Assembly (NCBI RefSeq): GCF_017592545.1
Contig: NZ_JAGFOA010000006.1
Location: 124,001 to 188,000 of the forward strand
DNA length: 64,000 bases
Reading direction: 5' to 3'
Source of the DNA: Microbacterium stercoris
GTDB taxonomy: Bacteria > Actinomycetota > Actinomycetes > Actinomycetales > Microbacteriaceae
The notes under the pieces were generated by a model that saw only the letters and a program-made list of their open reading frames with translations, searched no databases and had not been told where the DNA came from. This document shows positions 17,623 through 26,084 of this stretch, one piece after another (the first letter of the stretch is position 1; each line of letters opens with the position of its first letter). The position numbers and the translations under genes were made by a program.

Positions 17623-19011
17623 CTATGCCGACGCCGACGCCGACGCCGTGTAGCGGTACCGCGCGACGCGGTGCGTGTCCTTCACGCGGTCGCCCGAGCC
17701 GTGCAGCTTCTGGCGCAGGGTGCCCTGCGCATAGGCCTCCGGGTAGGCGCCGCGCTCGCGCAGCACCGGGATCACATGCTCGATGACGTCCTCCCAGGTT
17801 CCCGGGGTCACCGCGTAGGCGAGGTTGAAGCCGTCGATGTCGGTCTCCTCGACCCACGACTGCAGCTCATCGGCGATCTCCTCGCCCGATCCGACGATCG
17901 TCGGTCCGAGTCCGCCGATGGCATTGTGGCGGCCGAGGTCGCCGACCGTCCACTCGCGGCCGAGATCGGCCTCCTCCTGCAGGTGGTGCAGCACCGACTG
18001 GATCGCATTCGACTCCACGTTGCCGACGGGCTCGTCCTCGGCGTACTGCGAGAGGTCGACGCCCATCCAGCCCGACATGAACGTCAGCGCCCCCTCTGCG
18101 CTGGCGTACTGCAGGTACTCCTCGTGCTTGGCGACGGCTTCCTCGTGGGTGGCGGCCGTGATGACGGTCAGCAGGGTGTAGATCTTCGCGTCGTAACGGT
18201 CGCGCCCGGCGGCCTCCAGCGCGTCGCGGATGCGCTTCACCGTGCCGGCGAGCACCTCCTTCGACGGCGCGGCGACGAAGATCGCCTCCGCGTTCTCTGC
18301 GGCGAATCGCACGCCGCGCGGCGAGGCGCCCGCCTGGTAGATCACGGGGGTGCGCTGCGGCGAGGGCTCCGAGATGTGGATCCCGGGCACGGTGAAGTGC
18401 GTGCCCTGATGACCGATGGCGTGCACCTTCGAGGGATCGGTGAACACGCCGTTCTCGCGGTCCTCGACGACCGCGTCGTCCTCCCACGACCCCTCCCACA
18501 GCTTGTACAGCACCTCGACGTACTCGTCCGCGTGGTCGTAGCGGTCGTCGTGCTTCAGCTGGTCCTCCTGCCCCATGTTTCGCGCGGCGCTGGGCAGGTA
18601 GCCGGTGACGACGTTCCATCCGACGCGTCCCCTGGTGAGGTGGTCGAGGGTCGTGAGTCGGCGGGCGAACGGATAGGGGTGCTCGAAAGCCGTGCCGGCG
18701 GTGATCCCGAATCCAAGGTGCTCGGTCACGAGCGCCATCGCCGAGACGAGCAGGATCGGATCGTTCACCGGCACCTGCGCGCCGTTGCGGATCGCGGCCT
18801 CGTTGGTGCCGCCGTACACGTCGTAGGTGCCGAGCACGTCGGCGATGAAGATGCCGTCGAAGGTGCCCTTCTCGAGCAGCTTCGCAAGCTCGGTCCAGTA
18901 CTCGAGAGTGTTGTACTGGCGCGAGCGGTCCTTCGGGTGACGCCACAGTCCGGACGACTGGTGCGCGACGCAGTTCATGTCGAAGGCATTGAAGCGGATC
19001 ACACGGGTCAT
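17623..19011 (-). CDS. NtaA/SnaA/DszA-type FMN-dependent monooxygenase
   Basis: 462 residues, bacterial luciferase-like barrel. Family markers are RFNAFDMNCVAHQS at the start, GTFDGIFIADVLG, EHLGFGITAGT, GRVGWNVVTGYL, and the YQAGASPRG phosphate-binding region. These enzymes use FMNH2 from a separate reductase to oxidise aminopolycarboxylates or cleave C-S bonds of organosulfur compounds and dimethyl sulfide. The start at 19011 matches where the family begins. No flavin reductase or sulfur transporter is adjacent, so the substrate stays open. The C-terminus ends in a Ser-Ala run encoded by a GCC-GAC type repeat at 17623-17650. It lies between ftsX and smpB. Confidence 0.85.
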   Translation of the reverse strand: MTRVIRFNAFDMNCVAHQSSGLWRHPKDRSRQYNTLEYWTELAKLLEKGTFDGIFIADVLGTYDVYGGTNEAAIRNGAQVPVNDPILLVSAMALVTEHLGFGITAGTAFEHPYPFARRLTTLDHLTRGRVGWNVVTGYLPSAARNMGQEDQLKHDDRYDHADEYVEVLYKLWEGSWEDDAVVEDRENGVFTDPSKVHAIGHQGTHFTVPGIHISEPSPQRTPVIYQAGASPRGVRFAAENAEAIFVAAPSKEVLAGTVKRIRDALEAAGRDRYDAKIYTLLTVITAATHEEAVAKHEEYLQYASAEGALTFMSGWMGVDLSQYAEDEPVGNVESNAIQSVLHHLQEEADLGREWTVGDLGRHNAIGGLGPTIVGSGEEIADELQSWVEETDIDGFNLAYAVTPGTWEDVIEHVIPVLRERGAYPEAYAQGTLRQKLHGSGDRVKDTHRVARYRYTASASASA

Positions 19012-19135
19012 CCCTGTATCGAACCGGCGGGTTCCGACAGGAGCAATCTCGCGGTCATGCTGCGTCACAGTCGCCGCGCGGCACCCGCTCCGAACGCTCG
19101 CGTGCGCCGCGGATCCGGATCGGTGCGCCGCGCGG

Positions 19136-19170
19136 TAGGCTGAAGGGCTGTGCACGATTGCAGGAGGTGA
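19136..19170 (+). promoter_or_regulatory. smpB -10 element and strong ribosome-binding site
   Basis: TAGGCT at about 19136-19141 is followed by AGGAGGTGA (19162-19170), a near-perfect anti-Shine-Dalgarno match four bases before the ATG. It is one of the clearest ribosome-binding sites in the window. Confidence 0.55.
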
Positions 19171-19174
19171 GCAC

Positions 19175-19651
19175 ATGCCGAAGGAACAGGGCGAGAAGAT
19201 CGTCGCGACCAACCGTCGCGCCCGCCACGAGTACAACGTCGAGAAGACCTATGAAGCGGGTCTCGTGCTCACCGGCACCGAGGTCAAGTCGCTACGCCAG
19301 GGGCGCGCGAACCTGTCCGACGGCTACGCGTACATCAACGGCAACGAGGTGTTCCTCGACGCCGTGCACATCCCGGAGTACTCGCAGGGCAGCTGGACCA
19401 ACCACTCGTCCAAGCGCATCCGCAAGCTGCTGCTGAACCGCGACGAGATCGTCAAGCTCAGCCACGCCGTCTCGGCGGGCGGCTACACGCTGGTGCCGCT
19501 GAAGCTCTACTTCCTGAACGGCCGCGCGAAGGTCGAGATCGGCGTCGCGAAGGGCAAGAAGGAGTACGACAAGCGCCAGACCCTGCGCGAGCGGCAGGAC
19601 AAGCGCGAGGCCGAGCGCGCCATGCGCACGCGCAACCGCATGGGGGAGTGA
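19175..19651 (+). CDS. smpB: SsrA-binding protein SmpB
   Basis: 158 residues, full length for the family. Conserved blocks are NRRARHEYNVEKTYEAG, LTGTEVKSLRQGRANLSDGYA, and the basic tail GKKEYDKRQTLRERQDKREAERAM. SmpB brings tmRNA to stalled ribosomes for trans-translation. The start at 19175 is fixed by AGGAGGTGA just upstream. The tmRNA gene ssrA is not next to it: only 18 bases separate smpB from the next gene. smpB usually follows ftsX in actinobacteria; here two opposite-strand genes lie between. Confidence 0.96.
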   Translation: MPKEQGEKIVATNRRARHEYNVEKTYEAGLVLTGTEVKSLRQGRANLSDGYAYINGNEVFLDAVHIPEYSQGSWTNHSSKRIRKLLLNRDEIVKLSHAVSAGGYTLVPLKLYFLNGRAKVEIGVAKGKKEYDKRQTLRERQDKREAERAMRTRNRMGE

Positions 19652-19657
19652 CCTCGC

Positions 19658-19663
19658 TAGCCT
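19658..19663 (+). promoter_or_regulatory. -10 hexamer, leaderless start of DUF1905 gene
   Basis: TAGCCT ends six bases before the ATG at 19670; no ribosome-binding site. Confidence 0.45.
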
Positions 19664-19669
19664 GTCGGC

Positions 19670-19966
19670 ATGGGCGTGCGCATCTCCTTCGAGGCCGAGG
19701 TCTACCGGTGGGAGGCTCGCACGGAGTCGTGGTTCTTCGTGAACGTCCCGGCCGAGATCTCGCACGATCTGCGTGAGCTTCCCGCCCCGCCACGCGGGTT
19801 CGGATCGCTGCGCGTCGAGGCCCGCATCGGCACGACCACCTGGCGCACCTCGATCTTCCCGGGACGCGACGCCTACGCGCTGCCGCTGAAGAAGGCCGTG
19901 CGAGACAGGGAGAACCTGGTGGAGGGCGGCACCGCGCACGTGCACCTCGACGTGCTCGAGCTCTGA
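19670..19966 (+). CDS. DUF1905 domain protein
   Basis: 98 residues covering one small beta-barrel domain. RISFEAEVYRWE, then WFFVNVPAEIS, GSLRVEARIGTTTWRTSIFP and ALPLKKAVRDRENL match the DUF1905 pattern, often fused to or found near YdeI/OmdA proteins. No catalytic residues are evident and the role is unknown. It starts 18 bases after smpB with its own likely leaderless promoter. Confidence 0.75.
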   Translation: MGVRISFEAEVYRWEARTESWFFVNVPAEISHDLRELPAPPRGFGSLRVEARIGTTTWRTSIFPGRDAYALPLKKAVRDRENLVEGGTAHVHLDVLEL

Positions 19967-19969
19967 CAC

Positions 19970-19978
19970 TTATCCACA
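19970..19978 (+). promoter_or_regulatory. DnaA-box-like nonamer
   Basis: TTATCCACA matches the DnaA-box consensus exactly. It stands alone in the gap before the prepilin peptidase gene. With no second box or dnaA/dnaN nearby it is not an origin; it may be a DnaA-regulated promoter or chance. Confidence 0.35.
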
Positions 19979-20030
19979 CCCCCACAGAGCGCATCCGGGA
20001 TCTTCCCTAACCTCGAGCGGGGAGGTGGGG

Positions 20031-20492
20031 ATGTCCGGATCGGATGCGCTCGCGCTGGTCGCGCTGGTCGCGCACGTCGCGTTCCTGGCGGTGTCGCTGT
20101 GGCTGATCCGCATCGACGTGCGCGAGCACCGGCTGCCCGATGCGATCGTGCTGCCGTCGGCGGCGGGGATCGCTCTGCTGCTCGGTCTGGCCGAGCCGAG
20201 CCGGATCGGCCGCGCCGCCGTCGCGGGGGTGGTGCTGTTCGCGTCCTACCTCGCGCTGCGCCTGCTGGTTCCGGGAGGCCTCGGCGGGGGAGACGTGAAG
20301 CTGGCGTCGCTGGTCGGCGTGGTGCTCGGCTGGCACGGGTGGGCCGAGCTCGCGGTGGGCGCGGTTCTCGCCTTCGTGCTGGGCGGGGGGCACGCGGTCG
20401 CGCTGCTCGCGCTGCGGCGCGCCCGCCGCGACACGCACATCGCCTTCGGCCCGTGGATGCTCGCCGGTGCGTGGGCGGGTCTGCTGGTGTGA
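20031..20492 (+). CDS. A24-family prepilin peptidase (short form)
   Basis: 153 residues, mostly membrane helices. The two catalytic aspartates of A24 aspartyl peptidases are visible: one in RIDVREHRLPD after helix 1, one in GGGDVKL. HIAFGPWMLAG closes the family pattern. The N-terminal methyltransferase domain of PilD-type enzymes is missing, giving the short form common with Flp/Tad pili and in archaea. No pilin or Tad genes are in the window. The start could be GTG 20025, but GGAGG at 20021-20025 fits the ATG at 20031 better. Confidence 0.85.
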   Translation: MSGSDALALVALVAHVAFLAVSLWLIRIDVREHRLPDAIVLPSAAGIALLLGLAEPSRIGRAAVAGVVLFASYLALRLLVPGGLGGGDVKLASLVGVVLGWHGWAELAVGAVLAFVLGGGHAVALLALRRARRDTHIAFGPWMLAGAWAGLLV

Positions 20493-20531
20493 CCCGGTGT
20501 CAACCCTCCGCGCGGGCTCGTGGCCGCCGGG

Positions 20532-20537
20532 TAGCGT
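20532..20537 (+). promoter_or_regulatory. -10 hexamer, leaderless start of yihY-type gene
   Basis: TAGCGT ends six bases before the ATG at 20544; no ribosome-binding site. Confidence 0.45.
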
Positions 20538-20543
20538 GGCCGC

Positions 20544-21587
20544 ATGGCGGGGATCATCGAGAAGGTGAAGGCGCTCATCGCGTGGGCGCTCGTACGCAAG
20601 CCGGTCAGGGCCTATCTGCTGTACTCCGAGCAGAAGGGTCCCCTGCTGGCGGCCGCGGTCACGTACCGGGCCCTGTTCTCGATCGCCGCGGCGGTGCTGC
20701 TGAGCTTCTCGATCGCGGCGGTGTGGCTGGCGGGCCAGCGGGAGCTGTTCGACGCGCTCGTCTCCGCGGTGAACAACGTCATCCCGGGCCTCGTGGGCAA
20801 GGGCGAGGGCTACCTCGTCGATCCGGGGGTGCTGCTGGATCAGCCCGCCCAGTTCACGATCACGGGAATCATCTCCCTCGTCGCGCTCCTCTTCGCCGCC
20901 ATCGGCGCGGTCGCCGCGCTCCGAGATGCGATCCGCATCACGGCCGGCACCACGCACCAGGCCGTGTCGCCCATCTTGCTGATCGTGCGCGACCTGCTTT
21001 TCGCCCTCATCCTCGCCGCCCTCATCGTCGCGGCCGCGGTGACGACGTTCATGGGCACCGCGCTGGTCACCACGCTGCTCGAGTGGGTGGGCATCTCGGA
21101 GTCGGGCATCGCGGTGTTCATCACACGCGCCATCGCGATCATCGTCACGCTGGTGCTCGACGCAGCGCTGATCGCGATCATGTTCTGGATGCTCTCCGGC
21201 ATGAAGGCCTCGCTGCGTGTGGTGCTGCCCGGTGCGGTGATCGGCGCGGTGGGTCTGATCGTCCTCCAGCAGCTGTCGGGCCTGTTCGTCGGGGGAGCCA
21301 CCCGCAATCCTCTGCTGGGAACGTTCGCGGTGCTCATCGCGCTGCTGCTGTGGGTGAATCTCTCCGTCCAGGTCGTGCTGATCGCGTGCGCGTACATCAT
21401 CGTCGGGGTCAACGAGCAGCACGATCATCTGCGCGAGCGGTTCGGCGCGGAGACCTTCGCGCAGCGCAAGGTGCGTCGTGCTGAATCGGCCGTGCAGACC
21501 GCGGTGCGCGAACTGCAGGAGGCGCGCGATGCCGAGGAGAAGGAGCGCGCGTCAAGCCCCCCGGGCGCACAGGATCCGCGGGACTAG
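20544..21587 (+). CDS. YihY/YhjD (BrkB) family inner-membrane protein
   Basis: 347 residues with about six membrane helices. The family start KGPLLAAAVTYRALFSIAAAVLLSF and the middle GISESGIAVFITRA and LLWVNLSVQVVLIACAYI are recognisable. The cytoplasmic tail is a charged helix (RRAESAVQTAVRELQEARDAEEKERA). These proteins are not RNase BN despite old names; YhjD is implicated in lipid or LPS transport in Gram-negatives, while the actinobacterial role is unknown. The TAG stop doubles as part of the -10 hexamer of the next gene. Confidence 0.82.
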   Translation: MAGIIEKVKALIAWALVRKPVRAYLLYSEQKGPLLAAAVTYRALFSIAAAVLLSFSIAAVWLAGQRELFDALVSAVNNVIPGLVGKGEGYLVDPGVLLDQPAQFTITGIISLVALLFAAIGAVAALRDAIRITAGTTHQAVSPILLIVRDLLFALILAALIVAAAVTTFMGTALVTTLLEWVGISESGIAVFITRAIAIIVTLVLDAALIAIMFWMLSGMKASLRVVLPGAVIGAVGLIVLQQLSGLFVGGATRNPLLGTFAVLIALLLWVNLSVQVVLIACAYIIVGVNEQHDHLRERFGAETFAQRKVRRAESAVQTAVRELQEARDAEEKERASSPPGAQDPRD

Positions 21588-21590
21588 GGT
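21585..21590 (+). promoter_or_regulatory. -10 hexamer overlapping a stop codon
   Basis: TAGGGT begins with the TAG stop of the upstream gene and ends six bases before the ATG at 21597. Confidence 0.4.
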
Positions 21591-21596
21591 GGGGCC

Positions 21597-21830
21597 ATGG
21601 CGATCGCACGACTGCATGGCGGACCCCTCGACGGACAGGTCCTGCCCCTGGATGACCCCGATCAGGATCAGCTGATCCTCCCGTACTCGGAGGGCCAGCT
21701 CGTCTACGAGCGCGACGGCGCCGCGGAGAGAACCGGAGAGGACGACGGCCCGACGCAGGTCGCGTTCCGCTTCGCCTCGGAGCCGCAGGAAGTGACCCCC
21801 GGCGACGACGATGTCCGGCCCGGCGAGTGA
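21597..21830 (+). CDS. Small hypothetical protein
   Basis: 77 residues, not recognised as a named family. It opens with ARLHGGPLDGQVLPLDD, a beta-rich pattern seen in short actinobacterial proteins, and ends in an acidic tail. Mature length and codon use fit a real gene, and its TGA overlaps the GTG of the CYTH gene, so the two are coupled. No membrane segment, signal peptide or cysteine is present. Confidence 0.65.
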   Translation: MAIARLHGGPLDGQVLPLDDPDQDQLILPYSEGQLVYERDGAAERTGEDDGPTQVAFRFASEPQEVTPGDDDVRPGE

Positions 21831-22456
21831 GCAGCGCTGACGGATCCCCCTCCCGCTCGATCGAGGTCGAGCGCAAGTTCGATGTCGACGCGGGCACCCC
21901 TGTGCCCGACTGGACGGCGGTGCCGGGCGTCGCGTCCGTGACGGCGGGCGAGGAGCGGCATCTGGATGCGCTCTATCTCGACACGGCGGATGGGGCCCTC
22001 GGACGTCAGGGCGTGGCCCTGCGCCGTCGCAGCGGAGGTCCGGACGCCGGATGGCACATCAAGGGCCCGCTGGTCGACGGAGGCCGCACCGAGCTCGGCT
22101 GGCCGATCGGAGAAGGCGACGAGCCTCCTGCGGCCGTGGCCGAGGAGCTCGCCCGGTGGACGAAGGATGCACTGAGCCCGCTGGCGCGCATCGTCAACGA
22201 CCGCACGGCCTACGAGCTGCGTGACGAGGCGGGCGGCGTGCTCGCCGAGTTCGTGGACGATCACGTGCATGCCGTCGACCTGCGCCAGGGCGTGGAGCGC
22301 GAATGGCACGAGTGGGAGGTCGAGCTGGGTGCCGCCGCCCCTGCCGACCGCGCCGCGCGCGAGAGCTTCTTCGCCGCGGTAGCCCAAGCCGCGCACCGCG
22401 CCGGAGCGCGTCCCGCGAGTTCGGCGTCGAAACTGGCGCGCGCGCTCGGGTTCTGA
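21827..22456 (+). CDS. CYTH domain protein
   Basis: 209 residues. SIEVERKF gives the ExExK signature of the CYTH superfamily (triphosphate tunnel metalloenzymes), followed by LDALYLDTADGALGRQGVALRRRSGG, KGPL, LRDEAGGVLAEFVDD and a C-terminal SKLARAL. Such enzymes act on triphosphate substrates (thiamine triphosphate, inorganic triphosphate, or class IV adenylate cyclase activity) with metal ions inside a beta tunnel. No fused CHAD domain is present. The GTG start overlaps the stop of the small gene upstream. Confidence 0.85.
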   Translation: MSSADGSPSRSIEVERKFDVDAGTPVPDWTAVPGVASVTAGEERHLDALYLDTADGALGRQGVALRRRSGGPDAGWHIKGPLVDGGRTELGWPIGEGDEPPAAVAEELARWTKDALSPLARIVNDRTAYELRDEAGGVLAEFVDDHVHAVDLRQGVEREWHEWEVELGAAAPADRAARESFFAAVAQAAHRAGARPASSASKLARALGF

Positions 22457-22469
22457 GTCCACATGACGC

Positions 22470-22500
22470 GAAACGGCCCCCGGATTCCGGGGGCCGTTTC
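22470..22500. terminator. Bidirectional terminator between CYTH gene and lpdA
   Basis: Self-complementary hairpin GAAACGGCCCCCGG with matching right arm around ATT, flanked by AAA on one side and TTT on the other, so it can end both convergent genes. Confidence 0.8.
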
Positions 22501-22535
22501 TGCAGGTCACGGCGCGCGTCGCGCGCCGGGCCTCA

Positions 22536-23933
<1,398 letters not shown>

Positions 23934-23939
23934 GGCTCC

Positions 23940-23945
23940 AGCCTA
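23940..23945 (-). promoter_or_regulatory. -10 hexamer, leaderless start of lpdA
   Basis: Minus-strand TAGGCT ends six bases before the ATG at 23933. Confidence 0.5.
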
Positions 23946-23962
23946 GTCGCCGCGCGGCTTCC

Positions 23963-24613
23963 TCAGCTCTGGCCGGACGGTCCGTTCATGCGTCCGTCCC
24001 GTCCGCGACGGATCACCAGCGGCAGCACGGCCGCCACCACCACGATGGCCGCGGTGATGAGCAGGATCCACGGCCACGCGTCGGGCGCGGATGCCTCGTC
24101 GTCGGGTGCTGCCACGGGGGTGGTCGTCGCTGCGGGCTCCTCGGTCGCGGCGGGCTCCTCGGTTGCGGCCGGGGGATCGGTCTGCTCGGCCGACGGAGCG
24201 GCGGCGGTCGTGACGCTGAAGGTGTAGGTGCCCTCGGTGGGGTGCCCGTCACTCGAGACGACGTGCCAGTTCACCGTGTAGGTGCCGGCCTCGGTGGCCT
24301 CGCCGATCGCCTGCGTGACGAGAGCGCCGTTGACCTCGGCGTCCCCGGTGGAGACGGCCTCGCCGGAGGGGGAGAGCACTTCGATGATCGTGTCGGCCGG
24401 GCCCATCGTGAGCAGCTCCGACGAGAAGGCGAGCGTGATCTCCGCGGGCATGGCCTCGATCGTCGAACCCGGCACGGGATCGGATGCCTCGGGCACGAGG
24501 GCATCGTGGGCCGCCGCGGGCCCCGCCACGCCGAGGGATCCGATGATGACGAAGAGGGCCGCGAGGCCGATAGTCGTCAGACGGTGCAGGTGCGAGGTGC
24601 GCGCGACGGGCAT
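23963..24613 (-). CDS. CopC-like copper-binding protein, membrane anchored
   Basis: 216 residues. A signal peptide (about 1-36, ending GPAAA) is followed at once by HDALVPEASDPVPGS, the CopC start where the N-terminal His binds copper. The domain ends with NWHVVSSDGHPTEGTYTFSV, giving further His ligands. A Pro/Ala/Glu/Thr linker with repeated ATEEPA and one C-terminal helix (about 180-205) with a basic tail anchor it outside the membrane. CopC/YobA proteins carry copper in the envelope. No CopD is adjacent. The ATG at 24613 has TAGCGT seven bases upstream. It is divergent from garA. Confidence 0.85.
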   Translation of the reverse strand: MPVARTSHLHRLTTIGLAALFVIIGSLGVAGPAAAHDALVPEASDPVPGSTIEAMPAEITLAFSSELLTMGPADTIIEVLSPSGEAVSTGDAEVNGALVTQAIGEATEAGTYTVNWHVVSSDGHPTEGTYTFSVTTAAAPSAEQTDPPAATEEPAATEEPAATTTPVAAPDDEASAPDAWPWILLITAAIVVVAAVLPLVIRRGRDGRMNGPSGQS

Positions 24614-24620
24614 GCCGTCC

Positions 24621-24626
24621 ACGCTA
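24621..24626 (-). promoter_or_regulatory. -10 hexamer before copC-like gene
   Basis: Minus-strand TAGCGT ends seven bases before the ATG at 24613; no clear ribosome-binding site. Confidence 0.4.
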
Positions 24627-24680
24627 GCCCCGTCATCCTGACCGTCGGCCGCGTGACCCGCCCGGACTGCCGTGACCGAC

Positions 24681-24711
24681 TTGTGATCTCGGTAAACGGA
24701 TCGGTTAGGCT
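24681..24711 (+). promoter_or_regulatory. Promoter of garA operon
   Basis: TTGTGA (24681-24686) and TAGGCT (24706-24711) are 19 bases apart. AGGAGGGG follows at about 24720 and serves the GTG at 24733. This gene therefore has a leader, unlike many neighbours. Confidence 0.45.
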
Positions 24712-24732
24712 GGTCCGAAAGGAGGGGAAGAC

Positions 24733-25245
24733 GTGTCACAGAACGAGTACGGCGCCGGTTCGCCGATTCACCGCGGCGACGGGTTCGGCCACGACGGCTC
24801 GGGCGATTCGACCCAGACGTTCGGGCACGACTCCGATCTGTCTTTTGTGCCGTTCGCGGGCGAGCTCAGCCCCGCAGAGCGCGATGCGATCTCGGCGCTG
24901 CCGTCGGGTTCGGCGCTGATGCTGGCGCGCTCGGGCCCCACGGCCGGCGCCCGCTACCTCCTCGACACCGACGTCACCACCGCCGGTCGTCACCCTGAGG
25001 CGGACATCTTCCTCGATGACGTCACCGTCTCGCGTCGTCACGCCGAGATCACGCGTCACCGCACGTCGTTCGAGATCGTCGACCAGCGTTCGCTGAACGG
25101 CACGTACGTCAACGGCGAGCGTGTCGACCGCGCCGAGCTGCGCAACGGCGCCGAGGTGCGCATCGGAAAGTTCCGGCTCCACTTCTTCGTGTCTCCGCAG
25201 GACCTGGCCGCGCCGGGTCAGAACGGATCGGGGCAGGGCGCCTGA
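24733..25245 (+). CDS. garA: FHA-domain regulator, GarA/OdhI type
   Basis: 170 residues. An N-terminal flexible tail carries DSTQTF (Thr27, Thr29), in the position of the ETTS phospho-site that PknB/PknG-type kinases modify in GarA and OdhI. The FHA domain fills about residues 75-150: TTAGRHPEADIFLDD, then VSRRHAEI and RSLNGTYVNG, with the phosphothreonine-binding Arg, Ser and His present. Unphosphorylated GarA binds and inhibits 2-oxoglutarate dehydrogenase and affects glutamate enzymes; phosphorylation makes the tail fold back and releases them. The tail lacks the exact ETTS sequence. It is followed by the FtsR-like MerR gene, as in Mycobacterium (Rv1827-Rv1828). Confidence 0.9.
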   Translation: MSQNEYGAGSPIHRGDGFGHDGSGDSTQTFGHDSDLSFVPFAGELSPAERDAISALPSGSALMLARSGPTAGARYLLDTDVTTAGRHPEADIFLDDVTVSRRHAEITRHRTSFEIVDQRSLNGTYVNGERVDRAELRNGAEVRIGKFRLHFFVSPQDLAAPGQNGSGQGA

Positions 25246-25937
25246 TGGCGCCAGCCGCCGCGCGGGAGCCGCTCCCGAGCCGGCCTGCCGGGCTGCTCAG
25301 CATCGGTCAGGTGCTGTCGAAGCTCACGCCCGAGTTCCCGGCGCTCACCTCCAGCAAGCTGCGCTTCCTGGAGGTCCAGGGCATCGTCACGCCGCAGCGC
25401 ACGGCCTCGGGCTACCGCAAGTTCGCGCCTGCGGACGTCGAGCGACTGCGTCTTGCACTCACGCTCCAGCGCGACCACTACATGCCCCTGCAGGTGATCC
25501 GCGAGCACCTCGACGACGTCGAGGCGGGGCGAGCGACCGCTCTGCCGCCGCTTCCGGCGTCGATCCACCCGGCGGCACGCCGCCACTCCCGTCAGGAGCT
25601 GCTGAGCGAGGCCGGGGCTGCGCCCCAGCTGCTGAACGACGCTGTGAGCACGGGGCTCCTGAAGGCGGCCGACTCGTATGACGATCAGGCGCTCGCTCTG
25701 CTCCGCGCGCTCGTCGCTCTGTCGCGGCATGGCATCGAGCCCCGGCACGTTCGCGGCCTGCGCCAGAGTGCCGAGCGCGAGGTGGCCCTCGTCGAATCGG
25801 CCCTCTCGGCGCTGCTGCGCCGCACGGATGCGGCCTCTCGCGCCAAGGCCAGCGAGCTCGCGCCGCAGCTCGCGTCCCGCCTCGACGAGGTGCGCACGAT
25901 CCTCGTCAAGGACGCTCTCGGACGACTCGTCGACTGA
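25245..25937 (+). CDS. ftsR: MerR-family regulator, FtsR/Rv1828 type
   Basis: 230 residues. N-terminal winged helix with LLSIGQVLSKLTPEFPALTSSKLRFLEVQGIV, then RTASGYRKFAPADVERLRLAL, the MerR DNA-binding pattern with one unusual insertion before the recognition helix, as in Rv1828. A helical C-terminal part follows. In Corynebacterium glutamicum the equivalent FtsR activates ftsZ; I find a matching motif upstream of ftsZ here. Its ATG overlaps the garA TGA by one base, so the two are one transcript. Confidence 0.85.
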   Translation: MAPAAAREPLPSRPAGLLSIGQVLSKLTPEFPALTSSKLRFLEVQGIVTPQRTASGYRKFAPADVERLRLALTLQRDHYMPLQVIREHLDDVEAGRATALPPLPASIHPAARRHSRQELLSEAGAAPQLLNDAVSTGLLKAADSYDDQALALLRALVALSRHGIEPRHVRGLRQSAEREVALVESALSALLRRTDAASRAKASELAPQLASRLDEVRTILVKDALGRLVD

Positions 25938-25955
25938 GTCGGCGGAGCGCCCAGG

Positions 25956-25977
25956 TTTTAACCTCTTGTTGAAGGTC
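25956..25977 (+). promoter_or_regulatory. MerR-type operator candidate upstream of second merR gene
   Basis: TTTTAACCTC, then GTTGAAGGTC form an imperfect dyad (ACCT...AGGT). The half-site GACCTTCAAC is typical of MerR-family operators and resembles a dyad upstream of ftsZ at 62799-62823. The FtsR-like protein encoded just upstream, or the second MerR itself, is the likely binder. Confidence 0.45.
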
Positions 25978-25988
25978 ACTGTTCGGTA

Positions 25989-26016
25989 ACGCGTTCGCGA
26001 CACGCGTTCACGAACG
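25989..26016 (+). repeat. Short direct and inverted repeats in merR upstream region
   Basis: ACGCGTTC occurs at 25989-25996 and again at 26002-26009, 13 bases apart; the second copy overlaps the inverted repeat CGTTC-AC-GAACG (26005-26016). They lie between the MerR-type dyad and the coding start and may be a second operator. Confidence 0.4.
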
Positions 26017-26084
26017 GACGGATGTCATTGCCGGTGTCGAGGGCCTCCCATACGGTGGAGGAACACCCACCCCGAGGAGGACCC

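Noticed and set aside
19970..19978. Replication origin
   Set aside because: A single DnaA box, no AT-rich unwinding region, and no dnaA or dnaN nearby.
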